From NCBI GenBank assembly GCA_014359885.1, contig JACIYN010000028.1, positions 1 through 64,000 of the forward strand: 64,000 nt of DNA, given 5' to 3'. The stretch comes from Desulfacinum sp. GTDB taxonomy: Bacteria > Desulfobacterota > Syntrophobacteria > Syntrophobacterales > DSM-9756. Each line of letters starts with the position of its first letter. Position 1 is the first letter of the stretch. A program made the position numbers and the translations under genes. The notes below the pieces were generated by a model, which was given only the letters and a program-made list of their open reading frames with translations, was not told the origin of the DNA and searched no databases. Below are positions 7,764-16,363 of the stretch, in pieces.

Positions 7764-8744
7764 CTACGTTCGGGCCAGTACGAGGGAATCCATGCGCTCT
7801 CCCTTGCGGATCCATTGGATGGAGTGAAAACCCGCCGATTCCAGATCCTCCGCCACCTCCCGGTAGGTGTAGGTGTCGCCCCCGGAGGTGTTGGCCAGCA
7901 TGTTGATGGCAAAAAGAGCGCCCGCGGGCGGCCAGGTCCTCTCGGGGTCCATGATGTGATCCCGAATGAGCAGACTGCCCCCGGGCACCAACGCCCTTTT
8001 GATCTTCTTGAAAAGCCGGCGGTTCTCCTCCCGGCTGTTCTGGTGGATGATGGCCGACAGAAGGGCCAGATCGCATCCGGGCGGGAGCTCGTCCCGGTAG
8101 AAATCGCCCGAAACCAGGGTCACGCGGTCCAGCATCCCGGCCTGTTCCAGCCTTTCCTTCGCCATGGGGATGACGTCCGGAAGGTCGAAGAGTACCGCCC
8201 GCAGGGAAGGATTGGTTTCCAGGAAAGCGACGGTGTAGGTCCCGGACCCGCCTCCGATATCCAGGATGGTCCGGTAGGCGCGGAGATCCAAGGAGCGGGC
8301 GATTTCCTGGGCCAGGGTCCGCCCGACCACATGCATGGCCCCGATGAAGGCTTTCAACGATTCCGGGCCCGAATCCGTTGCGGGCTCCCGCTGGTTGTTG
8401 ATGCCTTCCTTGACGGTTCTCGTGAGGTGATGCCAGTTGTTCCACACGTGGTTCATGTGGAGCACCATGGGCAGAACGGTCCGTGGGTGCTTTGCCGAAA
8501 AGAGCCTTCCCCGGTCCGTGAGGGAGTAGATTCCGTCCTTCTTGGTGAGATGGCCGAAGGTGACGAGGCAGTCCAAGATGCGGGTGAGGGCGCGCACATC
8601 CACCCCCTTCCTGTTGGCCAGACGCTCGGCCGATAAGGGCTCCTCGTCGATGGCCGTGAAGACGTCCAGTTCCGCCGCGGTGAGCAGAATGCGGCTTTTC
8701 ATGAAGCCGCGCACTTCCTCCAGGGGATCCGTGTTGGGTGTCAC
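7764..8744 (-). CDS. SAM-dependent O-methyltransferase family protein
   Basis: The 326-aa protein has the two-part build of plant-type / hydroxyneurosporene-type O-methyltransferases: an N-terminal winged-helix dimerisation domain (about residues 10-95, with LLTAAELDVFTAI and LTDRGRLFS) and a Rossmann methyltransferase domain with the SAM loop ILDIGGGSGTYTVAF near residue 160 and GDFYRDELPPGCDLALLSAI further on. The substrate is unknown and no biosynthetic cluster surrounds it. The GTG start at 8744 has an AAAAGGAG ribosome site. It is divergent from the Tmc-like operon. Confidence 0.8.
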   Translation of the reverse strand: MTPNTDPLEEVRGFMKSRILLTAAELDVFTAIDEEPLSAERLANRKGVDVRALTRILDCLVTFGHLTKKDGIYSLTDRGRLFSAKHPRTVLPMVLHMNHVWNNWHHLTRTVKEGINNQREPATDSGPESLKAFIGAMHVVGRTLAQEIARSLDLRAYRTILDIGGGSGTYTVAFLETNPSLRAVLFDLPDVIPMAKERLEQAGMLDRVTLVSGDFYRDELPPGCDLALLSAIIHQNSREENRRLFKKIKRALVPGGSLLIRDHIMDPERTWPPAGALFAINMLANTSGGDTYTYREVAEDLESAGFHSIQWIRKGERMDSLVLART

Positions 8745-8874
8745 GTGGGCTCCTTTTCTCAGACTGAACGGCTTTCATTTTTCGGACTGTTTTCAACCCA
8801 TATCCCGGGGGTGGAGAACTGTCAACCGGCATGAAATCAGGCCCTGGAGAAATGCACAATTCCTTGTGCGACTC

Positions 8875-8903
8875 TTGACGATCGGCTCAGAAGGCTATAG
8901 ATT
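8875..8903 (+). promoter_or_regulatory. probable promoter of the Tmc-like operon
   Basis: TTGACG (8875-8880) is followed by TAGATT at a 17-bp spacing (8898-8903); TATAGA overlaps it at 15 bp. The site is about 75 bp before the first gene of the operon. Confidence 0.5.
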
Positions 8904-8976
8904 CACGAGCGATTTTGCGCCGCGCGGAACGTGTGCATCGTGCGGCTCACCTTCCCCGAGCAGAAGAGGATACGGC

Positions 8977-9636
8977 ATGAGTGGGCTCTATCAGTTTCTG
9001 ACCGGCCCGGCTTTATGGGCGACGTTCGTGATCTTTTTGGGGGGCCTGGCGGTCCGGATCGCATTCCTCTACGGGCTCAGCAAGGAACGGGACCGGGTCT
9101 TCTACAACCACATGGATTGGAACTGGGCGATCAAGTCCATCGTGCATTGGCTGGTGCCGTGGGGAAGCGTTTCCATGCGCCGCCAGCCGGTCTTCAGTCT
9201 CGTCTTCTTTCTTTTTCACGTGGGGATCCTGGCGGTGCCCCTCTTCCTGGCCGCGCACAATCTGTTGTGGGACGAGGCGTTCGGTGTGAGCCTCTGGTCC
9301 ATGCCCGACGCCTGGGCGGATGCCCTAACCGTCATGGTCCTGGCGTGTGCCTTGTTTCTTCTGGTGCGCCGCCTGGTGCGCCCGGAAGTGCGGATCCTCA
9401 CCACGCCTTGGGACTACACGGTGCTGGTGGGCACGGCCCTTCCCTTTCTCACCGGCTTTTGCGCCTATCACCACTGGGGACCCTATGATCTCATGTTGAT
9501 TCTCCACGTTCTCACGAGCGAAATCCTCCTCATCTGCATTCCCTTCACCAAGCTGGGACACATGGTCCTCTTCTTCTTTACCAGGGCCTTTATCGGCTTC
9601 GAAATGGGAGCCCGGCGCGGCGCCCGCACCTGGTAA
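8977..9636 (+). CDS. tmcC: TmcC-like membrane cytochrome b subunit
   Basis: The 219-aa integral membrane protein has about five hydrophobic segments in the NarI-like arrangement. Histidines suited to binding heme b stand in the second segment (FFLFHVGILAVPLF) and in the fourth and fifth (MLILHVLTSEILLICI, TKLGHMVLFFFTRAF). It would pass electrons between the membrane quinone pool and the partner iron-sulfur protein encoded next. It is first in the operon and is followed by the CCG-domain protein, a universal stress protein and a tetraheme cytochrome. The ATG at 8977 begins directly before the first membrane segment. DsrM-like or HmcE-like assignment is the alternative. Confidence 0.75.
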   Translation: MSGLYQFLTGPALWATFVIFLGGLAVRIAFLYGLSKERDRVFYNHMDWNWAIKSIVHWLVPWGSVSMRRQPVFSLVFFLFHVGILAVPLFLAAHNLLWDEAFGVSLWSMPDAWADALTVMVLACALFLLVRRLVRPEVRILTTPWDYTVLVGTALPFLTGFCAYHHWGPYDLMLILHVLTSEILLICIPFTKLGHMVLFFFTRAFIGFEMGARRGARTW

Positions 9637-9682
9637 GGTTCGACGCATCCGAATATTTCAACGTTCAAATGGAGACGGATAG

Positions 9683-11023
9683 ATGGCAGCGAGTGCGGAA
9701 CGACAAGTGCACGACAGTGCCGAGACGCCTCAGGTTGATGTGAAGAAGATTCGCCAATTGTTGGACGCCAACGATGGGGCCCGCATTCGCACCTGGCTCA
9801 GCATTTGTGCCCGCTGCGGCTTGTGTGCGGAGAGCTGTTTCTTTTACCTGGCCCACGACAAAGACCCGAAGCTGAGCCCCGCCTACAAGTTCAAGAACAC
9901 CTTGGGCGAGCTCTACAAGAGAAAAGGGCGGGTGGATTGGGACTTCCTGAAGCGCTGCGCCGACATCGTCTGGGGCGAATGCACCACGTGCAAGCGCTGC
10001 TCCCTCTATTGCCCCTTCGGGATCGACATTGCCACCATGATCGCCGTGACCCGAACCATCCTCTATTCCCAAGGGATCACACCCGAAGGTCTGGCCCGGG
10101 CGGTGGTGAACTACCGGGAGACGGGCAATCAGATGGGCATGAGCTCAGAAGATTTCATCGACACCTGCGAGTGGATGGCCGAGGAGACCCAGGACGAGGT
10201 CAAGGGAGTCACCATTCCCATCGACAAGAAGGGCGCCAAGTACATGTACACGGTCAATCCCCGGGAGCCCATGTTCTATCCCCAGGACCTGGCCCAAGCG
10301 GCCCAGATCTTCACGGTGGCCGGGGAGGACTGGACCATGCCCAGCACGGGCTGGGACTGCACCAATCTGCCCATGTTTGCCGGCGACAAGGCCCTGGCCG
10401 GGCAGGTGGTGCGCAACATGTACGAGAAAGCTGTGGAACTGGGTGTGCAGTACATCCTCATCACCGAATGCGGCCATGCCTTCCGTTCCGCCCTTTTCGA
10501 GGGGCCCTACCTGGCGGGTTATCCCGACGGCAAGCCGCCGGTTCCCATCGTGCATTCGGTGCAACTCTTCTATGAGTACCTGCGGGACGGCCGCATCCAG
10601 ATCGATCCGGCCAAGCGGCTCAAAGAGCCGGTCACCTACCAGGACCCGTGCAACGTGTCCCGAAACGGCGGCCTGTGGGAAGAAGGCCGAAAGCTGGTTC
10701 AGTTCCTGGCCGAAGACTTTCGGGATATGTCCCCCAACAGGGAGTACAATCACTGCTGCGGGGGCGGAGGCGGCTTCATTCCCATGGGACCCGAATACAA
10801 GCCCAAGCGCATGGCGAGCGGGCGCGTCAAGGCGGAGCAGATCCGGGCCACCGGCGCCAAGGTGGTGATCGCTCCCTGCCACAACTGCTTTGACCAACTG
10901 AGCGATCTGAACAAGGAATACGAACTGGGTGTTCGCGTGGTGTCTTTGAAGGAACTGATCTGCGAGATGATGATCATCCCGGACAAGTTCAAGCCCGACG
11001 AGGAAGAGGCCCCGGAGGAGTAG
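9683..11023 (+). CDS. tmcB: TmcB/HdrD-like iron-sulfur protein with CCG domain
   Basis: The 446-aa cytoplasmic protein has two N-terminal 4Fe-4S sites (CARCGLCAESC and CTTCKRCSLYCP, residues 48-110) and C-terminal CCG-type cysteine motifs as in heterodisulfide reductase HdrD (DPCNVSRNGGLWE, YNHCCGGGGGF and APCHNCFDQL). Together with the cytochrome b before it and the periplasmic cytochrome c after it, it forms a transmembrane redox complex of Tmc type that links periplasmic electrons to cytoplasmic reactions in sulfate reducers. The natural cytoplasmic partner is not known from the sequence. Confidence 0.82.
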   Translation: MAASAERQVHDSAETPQVDVKKIRQLLDANDGARIRTWLSICARCGLCAESCFFYLAHDKDPKLSPAYKFKNTLGELYKRKGRVDWDFLKRCADIVWGECTTCKRCSLYCPFGIDIATMIAVTRTILYSQGITPEGLARAVVNYRETGNQMGMSSEDFIDTCEWMAEETQDEVKGVTIPIDKKGAKYMYTVNPREPMFYPQDLAQAAQIFTVAGEDWTMPSTGWDCTNLPMFAGDKALAGQVVRNMYEKAVELGVQYILITECGHAFRSALFEGPYLAGYPDGKPPVPIVHSVQLFYEYLRDGRIQIDPAKRLKEPVTYQDPCNVSRNGGLWEEGRKLVQFLAEDFRDMSPNREYNHCCGGGGGFIPMGPEYKPKRMASGRVKAEQIRATGAKVVIAPCHNCFDQLSDLNKEYELGVRVVSLKELICEMMIIPDKFKPDEEEAPEE

Positions 11024-11080
11024 CGCCCGGGGACCGGGCCGGTACCGGGGCGGCGTTTAACGGAGAAGGGAGGAGGCCAC

Positions 11081-11599
11081 ATGTATAAAAAGATACTCTT
11101 TTGCGCGGATCTCTATGCCAGCTCCGATTACGCCTTTGCCGCCGCCCTGGATCTTGCGGAGAGGTCGGGGGCCGAGCTCATCATCTTGCATGTCCTGGAG
11201 TCCCGGCATCGATATTCGGGGCACGTCATCACCGAGGATGGGGAAACGTGGGCGGGGCCCGAGGTCTTCGAGAAGCTCAAGGCCAAGTTGCGGGAGTACT
11301 ATTCCATCCGGGTGGAGGAGGAAGAGCCCAAGAACCTTCGAGTGGAGGTGCGGGCCGGCATCCCCTGGGTGGAGATTCTGCGATTTGCCCGAAGGGAGAA
11401 AGTGGATCTGATCGTCATGGGGCCCTACACCATCAAGGATCCGCAACAGGCACTGGACCTGGAAAAACCGCATCTGGGGGAGAACGCCCAGCAGGTATCG
11501 CTTCGGGCAAGTTGCCAGGTGTCCATCGTGACCTCACCCAAGCAGCGGCTTGCGCTGGAAAACGGTGGGCGGACCGCGCCAGGGGACGAGCGCAGCTGA
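11081..11599 (+). CDS. universal stress protein family protein in the Tmc-like operon
   Basis: The 172-aa UspA-fold protein begins MYKKILFCADLYASSDYAF, has VDLIVMGPYTIKDP after the fourth strand and ends the domain with ENAQQVSLRASCQVSIV. The ATP-binding G-2x-G-9x-G(S/T) pattern is not clean, so nucleotide binding is uncertain. A GGGAGGAGG ribosome site precedes the ATG. It lies 57 bp after the TmcB-like gene and 68 bp before the cytochrome, in the slot where Desulfovibrio tmc clusters carry tmcD, which it does not resemble. Confidence 0.85.
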   Translation: MYKKILFCADLYASSDYAFAAALDLAERSGAELIILHVLESRHRYSGHVITEDGETWAGPEVFEKLKAKLREYYSIRVEEEEPKNLRVEVRAGIPWVEILRFARREKVDLIVMGPYTIKDPQQALDLEKPHLGENAQQVSLRASCQVSIVTSPKQRLALENGGRTAPGDERS

Positions 11600-11667
11600 T
11601 CCCCACCGGGGCCCTCCGCTAATGCTTCCCTGTGAGGTGGAAAACGATTCCGTTGAATGGAGGTTCT

Positions 11668-12048
11668 ATGAAATTCGCCGTCCTGTTCCTTGCGACTCTC
11701 TTCGCTGTGGCGCTTTCGGCGGGTCCCGCCGTCCGGGCCCAAGACGAGGTCATGGTTCTCGAGGATGAAGCCCTCGCTCCCTTGGAAAGGCCGCCTGTGA
11801 CATTCCCCCATGAGCGGCACGCGGAGATCATCGACTGCACGCGGTGCCATCATGACTACGATCGCTACGGGGCCAACCTGGGAGGAGACGGCCAAAAGTG
11901 CTCCACCTGCCATGCGGCGGACGCACAGGACGGCCCCATGCCTCTCAAAAGGGCCTTTCACTTGCAGTGCAAATCGTGCCATGAGCGGCTGAACAGCCGG
12001 GAGGGCATGCAGCTGCCCGTGATGTGCGGCCAATGCCACAAGCCGTGA
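11668..12048 (+). CDS. tetraheme cytochrome c, TmcA-like
   Basis: The 126-aa precursor has a signal peptide (MKFAVLFLATLFAVALSAGP, cleavage near VRA-QDE) and four heme-binding motifs: CTRCH, CSTCH, CKSCH and CGQCH, with extra histidines (FPHERH, HHD, FHLQC) for bis-His ligation. It is a cytochrome c3-fold periplasmic electron carrier and the likely electron entry point of the membrane complex encoded before it. All four motifs are CxxCH, whereas many c3 proteins have a CxxxxCH. An ATGGAGG ribosome site fixes the ATG at 11668. Confidence 0.88.
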   Translation: MKFAVLFLATLFAVALSAGPAVRAQDEVMVLEDEALAPLERPPVTFPHERHAEIIDCTRCHHDYDRYGANLGGDGQKCSTCHAADAQDGPMPLKRAFHLQCKSCHERLNSREGMQLPVMCGQCHKP

Positions 12049-12089
12049 GGGCTTGGGAATCTCGCGGTTTTTCCAGGGATGGAAGGCAT

Positions 12090-12116
12090 CGGGGGGCGGA
12101 AAGCCCCCCGTTTTTT
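12090..12116 (+). terminator. intrinsic terminator of the Tmc-like operon
   Basis: A GC stem CGGGGGGC / GCCCCCCG with a short GAAA-type loop is followed by six T residues (12111-12116), 42 bp after the cytochrome stop. Confidence 0.9.
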
Positions 12117-12151
12117 GTGGGCGGCAGAGGGGGCCGTCTGGAAGTTGAGGC

Positions 12152-12180
12152 TTGACTTTTCGCCCTCCAGACCGCATCAG
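12152..12180 (+). promoter_or_regulatory. possible ndk promoter
   Basis: TTGACT (12152-12157) and CATCAG (12175-12180) are separated by 17 bp, about 45 bp before the ndk start and after the preceding terminator. The -10 match is weak. Confidence 0.4.
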
Positions 12181-12223
12181 GTACCGGACTCAAAAATACC
12201 AATCGCTTTTTAGGAGGAAAGGC

Positions 12224-12640
12224 ATGGAACGAACCCTGTCGATCATCAAGCCCGATGGAGTGGAGCGTGGTCTCATAGGGGAAGTGGTTCAGCGGTTTGA
12301 GAAGGCGGGCATCCGCATCGCGGCCATGAAGATGCGCCATCTGACCAAAAAAGAAGCAGAAGCCTTCTATGCGGTGCACAAGGAAAGACCTTTCTTCGAC
12401 AGCCTCACCACCTACATGTCCTCGGGGCCCATCGTGGTGATGGTGCTGGAAGGGGAGAATGTCATCCAAAGGAACCGGGAGCTCATGGGCGCCACCAATC
12501 CGGCGGATGCCGCGCCCGGAACCATTCGCAAGGACTTCGCTCTGGATGTGGAAAAAAACACCGTCCACGGTTCGGACGCTCCCGAAACGGCCCAGAAGGA
12601 AATCGCGTTTTTCTTCTCCGAGCTGGAGATCTGTTCTTAG
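12224..12640 (+). CDS. ndk: nucleoside diphosphate kinase
   Basis: The 138-aa protein matches the family in full length. It begins [19 protein letters not shown], and holds the active-site histidine in [20 protein letters not shown], plus [20 protein letters not shown]. It transfers the gamma phosphate of ATP to NDPs through a phosphohistidine in the cytoplasm. TAGGAGGAAAGGC precedes the ATG. It appears monocistronic: a terminator lies upstream and a repeat directly after its stop. Confidence 0.97.
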   Translation: MERTLSIIKPDGVERGLIGEVVQRFEKAGIRIAAMKMRHLTKKEAEAFYAVHKERPFFDSLTTYMSSGPIVVMVLEGENVIQRNRELMGATNPADAAPGTIRKDFALDVEKNTVHGSDAPETAQKEIAFFFSELEICS

Positions 12641-12730
12641 GAGCCTGTCCGACGTTCGGGGATTCGTCCGCAGCCCTAAAGGGCTGCGCTACGAAAAACA
12701 AGGTCATCCCTTGCGTTATCAAACAGGTTG
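12640..12730. repeat. type A repeat, short copy with GCAGCCCT palindrome
   Basis: It opens GGAGCCTGTCCGA directly at the ndk stop and contains the palindrome CGCAGCCCTAAAGGGCTGCG (12669-12688), also found at 18613, 39794 and 46748. Confidence 0.7.
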
Positions 12731-12926
12731 GGAGGTCCCTCATGGGCCTTGTACGAGGGGCGGTCCCATGCGGGGCGGGGCCGGAACCCGCCCCGGGCAT
12801 CCCCGCGTCTTCTTTCCCACCTCCCGAAGACGCGGGGACCTTCCCACCTCAGCTCGCCGGGTTTCCTTTCGACTCCCTCTTCCAGTGTTGTCGTGACTCC
12901 TGGTTGTCCTTGTGGCATACTGACCC

Positions 12927-12948
12927 CTGTCACGGGAGCCCGTGACAG
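12927..12948. repeat. perfect inverted repeat, possible operator
   Basis: Arms CTGTCACGGG and CCCGTGACAG flank a 2-base centre. No T-run follows on either strand, so it is not a standard terminator. It lies 185 bp before the transglycosylase gene. Confidence 0.5.
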
Positions 12949-12983
12949 CCAACGATGCGATGGGCCCTTCGAAGGCGGGGAAG

Positions 12984-13011
12984 TGTAGGGGCGAAGGATC
13001 ATTGGCTCCTG
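12984..13011. repeat. type C palindromic repeat, degenerate copy
   Basis: Begins GTAGGGGCGAAGGATCATT but its right arm has diverged (GGCTCCTGC instead of CGCCCCTAC). Confidence 0.5.
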
Positions 13012-13132
13012 CGATGCGGCCGCACCAAGGGCTCAATGTCCTGTTCCGCGGTAGAGATTTTCCAGCCGGAGGCCCGCCCCGGCATGGCGGCCGTCCGGAA
13101 TGCGAACCGCTTGTGGGTGTAGGAGTTGAACC

Positions 13133-14227
13133 ATGACCACGGGTCGAAGGCGATGGCTCTGGGCCCTGTCGTTGTTCTGTTTCCTTTCCGCTTATCTATC
13201 CGTTCCCGTCAATGCTCAGCAGGAAGCGGCCGCGCCCGTCCAGGTGGTGCCGTATGTGGAGCCGCCGAACCACTTGGATTTGTGCGGGGAGCCCGTCCCC
13301 CTCCACGTGCAGGACGTGTGGGAACGGTTCGACCGCGAGTTCACCATCCTCGTTTATGCCCATGCCCAAGTTTACTTGTGGCTCAAGAGGGCGGAAAGGT
13401 TCTTCCCCCGGTTCGAGGAGGAACTGAAGCGCCGGAACCTGCCGCTGGACCTGAAGTATGTGGCCGTGGCGGAGAGCGACCTGCAGCATGGAGCCTATTC
13501 GCCCATGGGGGCCGCCGGGCTGTGGCAGTTCATTCCGGGAACGGGACAGCGCTACGGCCTGGCAACGCAAGGCTCGGTGGACGAGCGGTACGACTTTGAA
13601 CTGGCCACGGACAGCGCCCTGCGCTACCTCAAAGACCTCTACGAACAGTTCCAGAACTGGACCCTGGCCATCGCCGCCTACAACTGCGGGGAGCGACGCG
13701 TCCAGGAAGAGATGGAGCGCCAGAAGGTGCGCGACTACTATCAGTTGAAGCTGCCCGCGGAAACCGAACGCTATATCTTCCGGATTCTCGCCATCAAGGC
13801 CATCCTGTCCAGCCCGGAAAAGTACGGCTACGTGCTGCCCAAAGGAGCGGGCTATCCGGAGGAAGCCTTCGACTACGTGGAAGCGACGGTCCCCTATCCC
13901 GTACCCATCCAGGCCCTGGCGGAGAAGGCGGGCATTACCTATCGCGAGTTCAAGCGCCTCAATCCCTCCTTCATCTCCCGGGAAATTCCCAAGGGACAAT
14001 ACCGCTTCCGGCTGCCTCAGGGGCACGGAGCCCGATTCCGGCAGAACCTGGCCTCCTTCCTGGAGGCCTTCAAACCCAAGGCGGTGTTCCATGTGGTCGA
14101 GAAAGGCGACACCCTGACGAGGATCGCCAAGCGCTACGGGGTGAGCGTATCCGAGTTGCGGAAATGGAACGGCCTCAAGGGCTCCACCATCCGGCTGGGT
14201 CAAAAGCTCATTGTCCACCGCGACTGA
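13133..14227 (+). CDS. mltD: membrane-bound lytic transglycosylase D-like protein with LysM domain
   Basis: The 364-aa protein has an N-terminal signal segment (LWALSLFCFLSAYLSVPVNA), then a family 23 SLT domain whose catalytic Glu is in KYVAVAESDLQHGAYSPMGA, followed by GLWQFIPGTGQRYGL and NWTLAIAAYNCGERRV. A C-terminal LysM domain (VEKGDTLTRIAKRYGVSVSE, residues 318-362) anchors it to peptidoglycan. It cleaves glycan strands in the periplasm with anhydromuramyl formation. There is no lipobox, unlike E. coli MltD, and one rather than several LysM repeats. GTAGGAGTTGAACC precedes the ATG. Confidence 0.88.
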   Translation: MTTGRRRWLWALSLFCFLSAYLSVPVNAQQEAAAPVQVVPYVEPPNHLDLCGEPVPLHVQDVWERFDREFTILVYAHAQVYLWLKRAERFFPRFEEELKRRNLPLDLKYVAVAESDLQHGAYSPMGAAGLWQFIPGTGQRYGLATQGSVDERYDFELATDSALRYLKDLYEQFQNWTLAIAAYNCGERRVQEEMERQKVRDYYQLKLPAETERYIFRILAIKAILSSPEKYGYVLPKGAGYPEEAFDYVEATVPYPVPIQALAEKAGITYREFKRLNPSFISREIPKGQYRFRLPQGHGARFRQNLASFLEAFKPKAVFHVVEKGDTLTRIAKRYGVSVSELRKWNGLKGSTIRLGQKLIVHRD

Positions 14228-14256
14228 CGGTGGCGGCCGCTGCCGTCCTTCCGTCC

Positions 14257-14286
14257 TTGACAAGGGCGCCGGGGCGCCACTACGAT
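14257..14286 (+). promoter_or_regulatory. sigma70-like promoter before the sirtuin-tol genes
   Basis: A perfect TTGACA (14257-14262), an 18-bp spacer and TACGAT (14281-14286) lie 46 bp before the sirtuin start. It may drive the sirtuin and the tolQRAB genes that follow closely. Confidence 0.6.
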
Positions 14287-14331
14287 GCCCCGTGGGTGTG
14301 GAAATGGATCAGATAACGGGAGCTTAACCGC

Positions 14332-15069
14332 ATGGAGCAAGCCATCCGTCAGGCTGCCGAGCGGCTTGGGAAGAGCGCCCGGGCCGTGGCCCTCACCGGG
14401 GCGGGCATCTCCGTGGAAAGCGGGATTCCCGATTTTCGAAGTCCGGGAGGCTTGTGGTCCAGGTACGACCCTCTGGAGTACGGAGACATCCGCTCCTTTC
14501 GGCGAAATCCCGGAAAGGTATGGCGGATGCTGCTGGACATGGATCGGTTGCTCCAGGGCGCCCAGCCCAATCCGGCCCATTACGCGCTGGCCCAACTGGA
14601 GCAAAGGGGAATCCTCAAGGGCATCGTCACCCAGAACGTGGACAGCCTGCACCAGCGGGCGGGGAGCAGGAACGTGGTGGAGTTCCACGGGCACGGGCGC
14701 AGCGCCCGGTGCGATTCTTGCCACAGGCATTTCCCCCGCGAAGAGCTGGATCTCGGGGAGTTGCCGCCGCTTTGTCCGTGCGGGGGCCCCATCCGCCCCA
14801 ACTTCGTTTTCTTCGGCGAAGGCATTCCCTTCGAAGCCCAAAATGAGGCCTTTCGAATGGCCGAGCGGTGCGATGTGCTGTTGGTGGTGGGAACGTCGGC
14901 CACGGTGGCTCCGGCATCCCATCTGCCGATCATCGCCAAGGGACGCGGTGCCTGCATCATCGAGATCAACCCTCAGGAATCGGAATTGACCCGCACGGTG
15001 ACGGATATCCACATCGATCAACCCGCCGGTCGGGCCCTGCCCGCCCTCGTTGCGGCCATGGGCCTTTGA
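14332..15069 (+). CDS. Sir2-family NAD-dependent protein deacylase
   Basis: The 245-aa sirtuin has the NAD-binding motifs TGAGISVESGIPDFRSPGGL and TQNVDSLHQRAG, the catalytic histidine in VEFHGHG, a zinc site made by CDSC and CPC (residues 125-145) and RPNFVFFGEGIP. It removes acetyl or other acyl groups from protein lysines using NAD. It is 31 bp upstream of tolQ and may be co-transcribed with the tol genes, although no functional link is evident. Class U/III assignment was not attempted. Confidence 0.93.
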   Translation: MEQAIRQAAERLGKSARAVALTGAGISVESGIPDFRSPGGLWSRYDPLEYGDIRSFRRNPGKVWRMLLDMDRLLQGAQPNPAHYALAQLEQRGILKGIVTQNVDSLHQRAGSRNVVEFHGHGRSARCDSCHRHFPREELDLGELPPLCPCGGPIRPNFVFFGEGIPFEAQNEAFRMAERCDVLLVVGTSATVAPASHLPIIAKGRGACIIEINPQESELTRTVTDIHIDQPAGRALPALVAAMGL

Positions 15070-15100
15070 TCGGCGGGCAAGGAAAGCGAGCGTAAAGAGA

Positions 15101-15922
15101 ATGAGCCTTTCCCTTCTTCCAACCTTCCTGGCAACGGTGGCCCTGGCATCCCCCTACCAGCGGGCCGGCAACGGAGTGAGCGACATGATCCGCCACGCTG
15201 GCCCCATGGTGAAGCTGGTCTTGCTCCTCCTGCTGGTCATGTCCCTGGCGTGCTGGGGCATTGCGCTGGTGAAGTGGCGTCTGTTTCGGAGAGCCGAGAA
15301 ACAGTCGGAGGAGTTCTACGAGCTGTACCGCCAAAAGAAAAACTTCGCCCAGCTCTACCGTGAAAGCCAGCTTCTGGACGAGAGCTACCTGGCCCAGGTG
15401 TTTCGGACCGGTTATGTGGAGTGGGGTCGTTTGAGCAAGACTCTGGAGGCGGGCAACCCGACAGAGGGGGCACTGAACGGGGTGGAAGACGCCCTGGAGA
15501 CCGTGGAAAGGACCATGGAGGGGGCCATGCTCCTGGAAAGGCGCCGCCTGGAACGTTTCCTGCCCCTGCTGGCCACCACCGGCAATACGGCGCCTTTCAT
15601 CGGCCTTTTCGGCACCGTCTGGGGCATCATGACCTCCTTTCAGGAAATCGGTCTGAAGGGGGCGGCCAACCTGGCCGTCGTGGCGCCGGGCATCTCCGAG
15701 GCCCTCGTGGCCACCGCCGTGGGGCTGGCCGCGGCCATTCCGGCGGTTATCTTCTACAACCACTTCATCAGCAAGGTTCAGAGCATCGACGGCCAGATGA
15801 GATACTTTGCCTCGGATTTCTACAGCCTCATGAAGCGCGAGTGGATGCGCCGATCTTCCCACGGCGTGCGGGTGGCGGCGGAGGCGTCGCCCGCAGTCCG
15901 GACGGGAATCACCAGTGGATGA
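15101..15922 (+). CDS. tolQ: TolQ-like proton channel subunit (MotA/TolQ/ExbB family)
   Basis: The 273-aa inner-membrane protein has a first membrane helix at about residues 35-58 (VKLVLLLLLVMSLACWGIAL) and the two later helices that form the channel (LLATTGNTAPFIGLFGTVWG and VAPGISEALVATAVGLAAAI). It works with TolR as the proton-driven motor for TolA. The ATG at 15101 is chosen over the longer frame from 15050, which overlaps the sirtuin. It heads tolQ-tolR-tolA-tolB. ExbB is the alternative by sequence, but the downstream genes settle TolQ. Confidence 0.9.
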   Translation: MSLSLLPTFLATVALASPYQRAGNGVSDMIRHAGPMVKLVLLLLLVMSLACWGIALVKWRLFRRAEKQSEEFYELYRQKKNFAQLYRESQLLDESYLAQVFRTGYVEWGRLSKTLEAGNPTEGALNGVEDALETVERTMEGAMLLERRRLERFLPLLATTGNTAPFIGLFGTVWGIMTSFQEIGLKGAANLAVVAPGISEALVATAVGLAAAIPAVIFYNHFISKVQSIDGQMRYFASDFYSLMKREWMRRSSHGVRVAAEASPAVRTGITSG

Positions 15923-15926
15923 TGCC

Positions 15927-16358
15927 ATGAAGATCCCCGAATCCGACCGAAGACTCCTGTCTGAGATCAACGTGACGCCCTTCGTGGATGTCATGCTGGT
16001 GCTCCTGATCATCTTCATGGTGACCGCGCCCATGATGATGCAGGGCATCGACGTGAACCTTCCGGAGGTGGAGGCCCCGGCGATCCCGTCGGAGCAGGAG
16101 CGGCTGGTGGTTTCCATCGACGCTCAAAGAAAGGTGTATATCAACGAGTATCCGGTGGAACTGGACGTCCTGGGCCCCAAACTGGCGGCCATCTATCGCA
16201 ACACGGGCGGAACCCAGGGGGTTTTTTTGAGATCCGATGAGTCCATCCCTTACGGTTACGTCATGCACGTGATGAGCATCATTCGGCAGTCGGGAATCGA
16301 TCAGATCGGGCTGGTGACGGAACCGGTGGGGGCTTCAACGGAAAGTCGGGGCGGTTGA
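15927..16358 (+). CDS. tolR: TolR-like biopolymer transport protein (ExbD/TolR family)
   Basis: The 143-aa protein has one N-terminal membrane helix with the conserved aspartate (EINVTPFVDVMLVLLIIFMV) and a periplasmic domain that includes GVFLRSDESIPYGYVMHVM. The ATG at 15927 lies 4 bases after the tolQ stop; a GTG at 15915 overlapping tolQ is a possible alternative. It completes the TolQR proton motor. Confidence 0.9.
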   Translation: MKIPESDRRLLSEINVTPFVDVMLVLLIIFMVTAPMMMQGIDVNLPEVEAPAIPSEQERLVVSIDAQRKVYINEYPVELDVLGPKLAAIYRNTGGTQGVFLRSDESIPYGYVMHVMSIIRQSGIDQIGLVTEPVGASTESRGG

Positions 16359-16363
16359 GGGCG

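Larger units (their letters stand above)
12641..13132. other. intergenic region with repeat fragments
   Basis: No gene is supported. It contains a short type A repeat copy (12640-12730), a GCCCCGCC-rich inverted stretch, a perfect 10-bp-arm palindrome (12927-12948) and a degenerate type C palindrome (12984-13011). The promoter of the following lytic transglycosylase gene was not identified. Confidence 0.5.
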
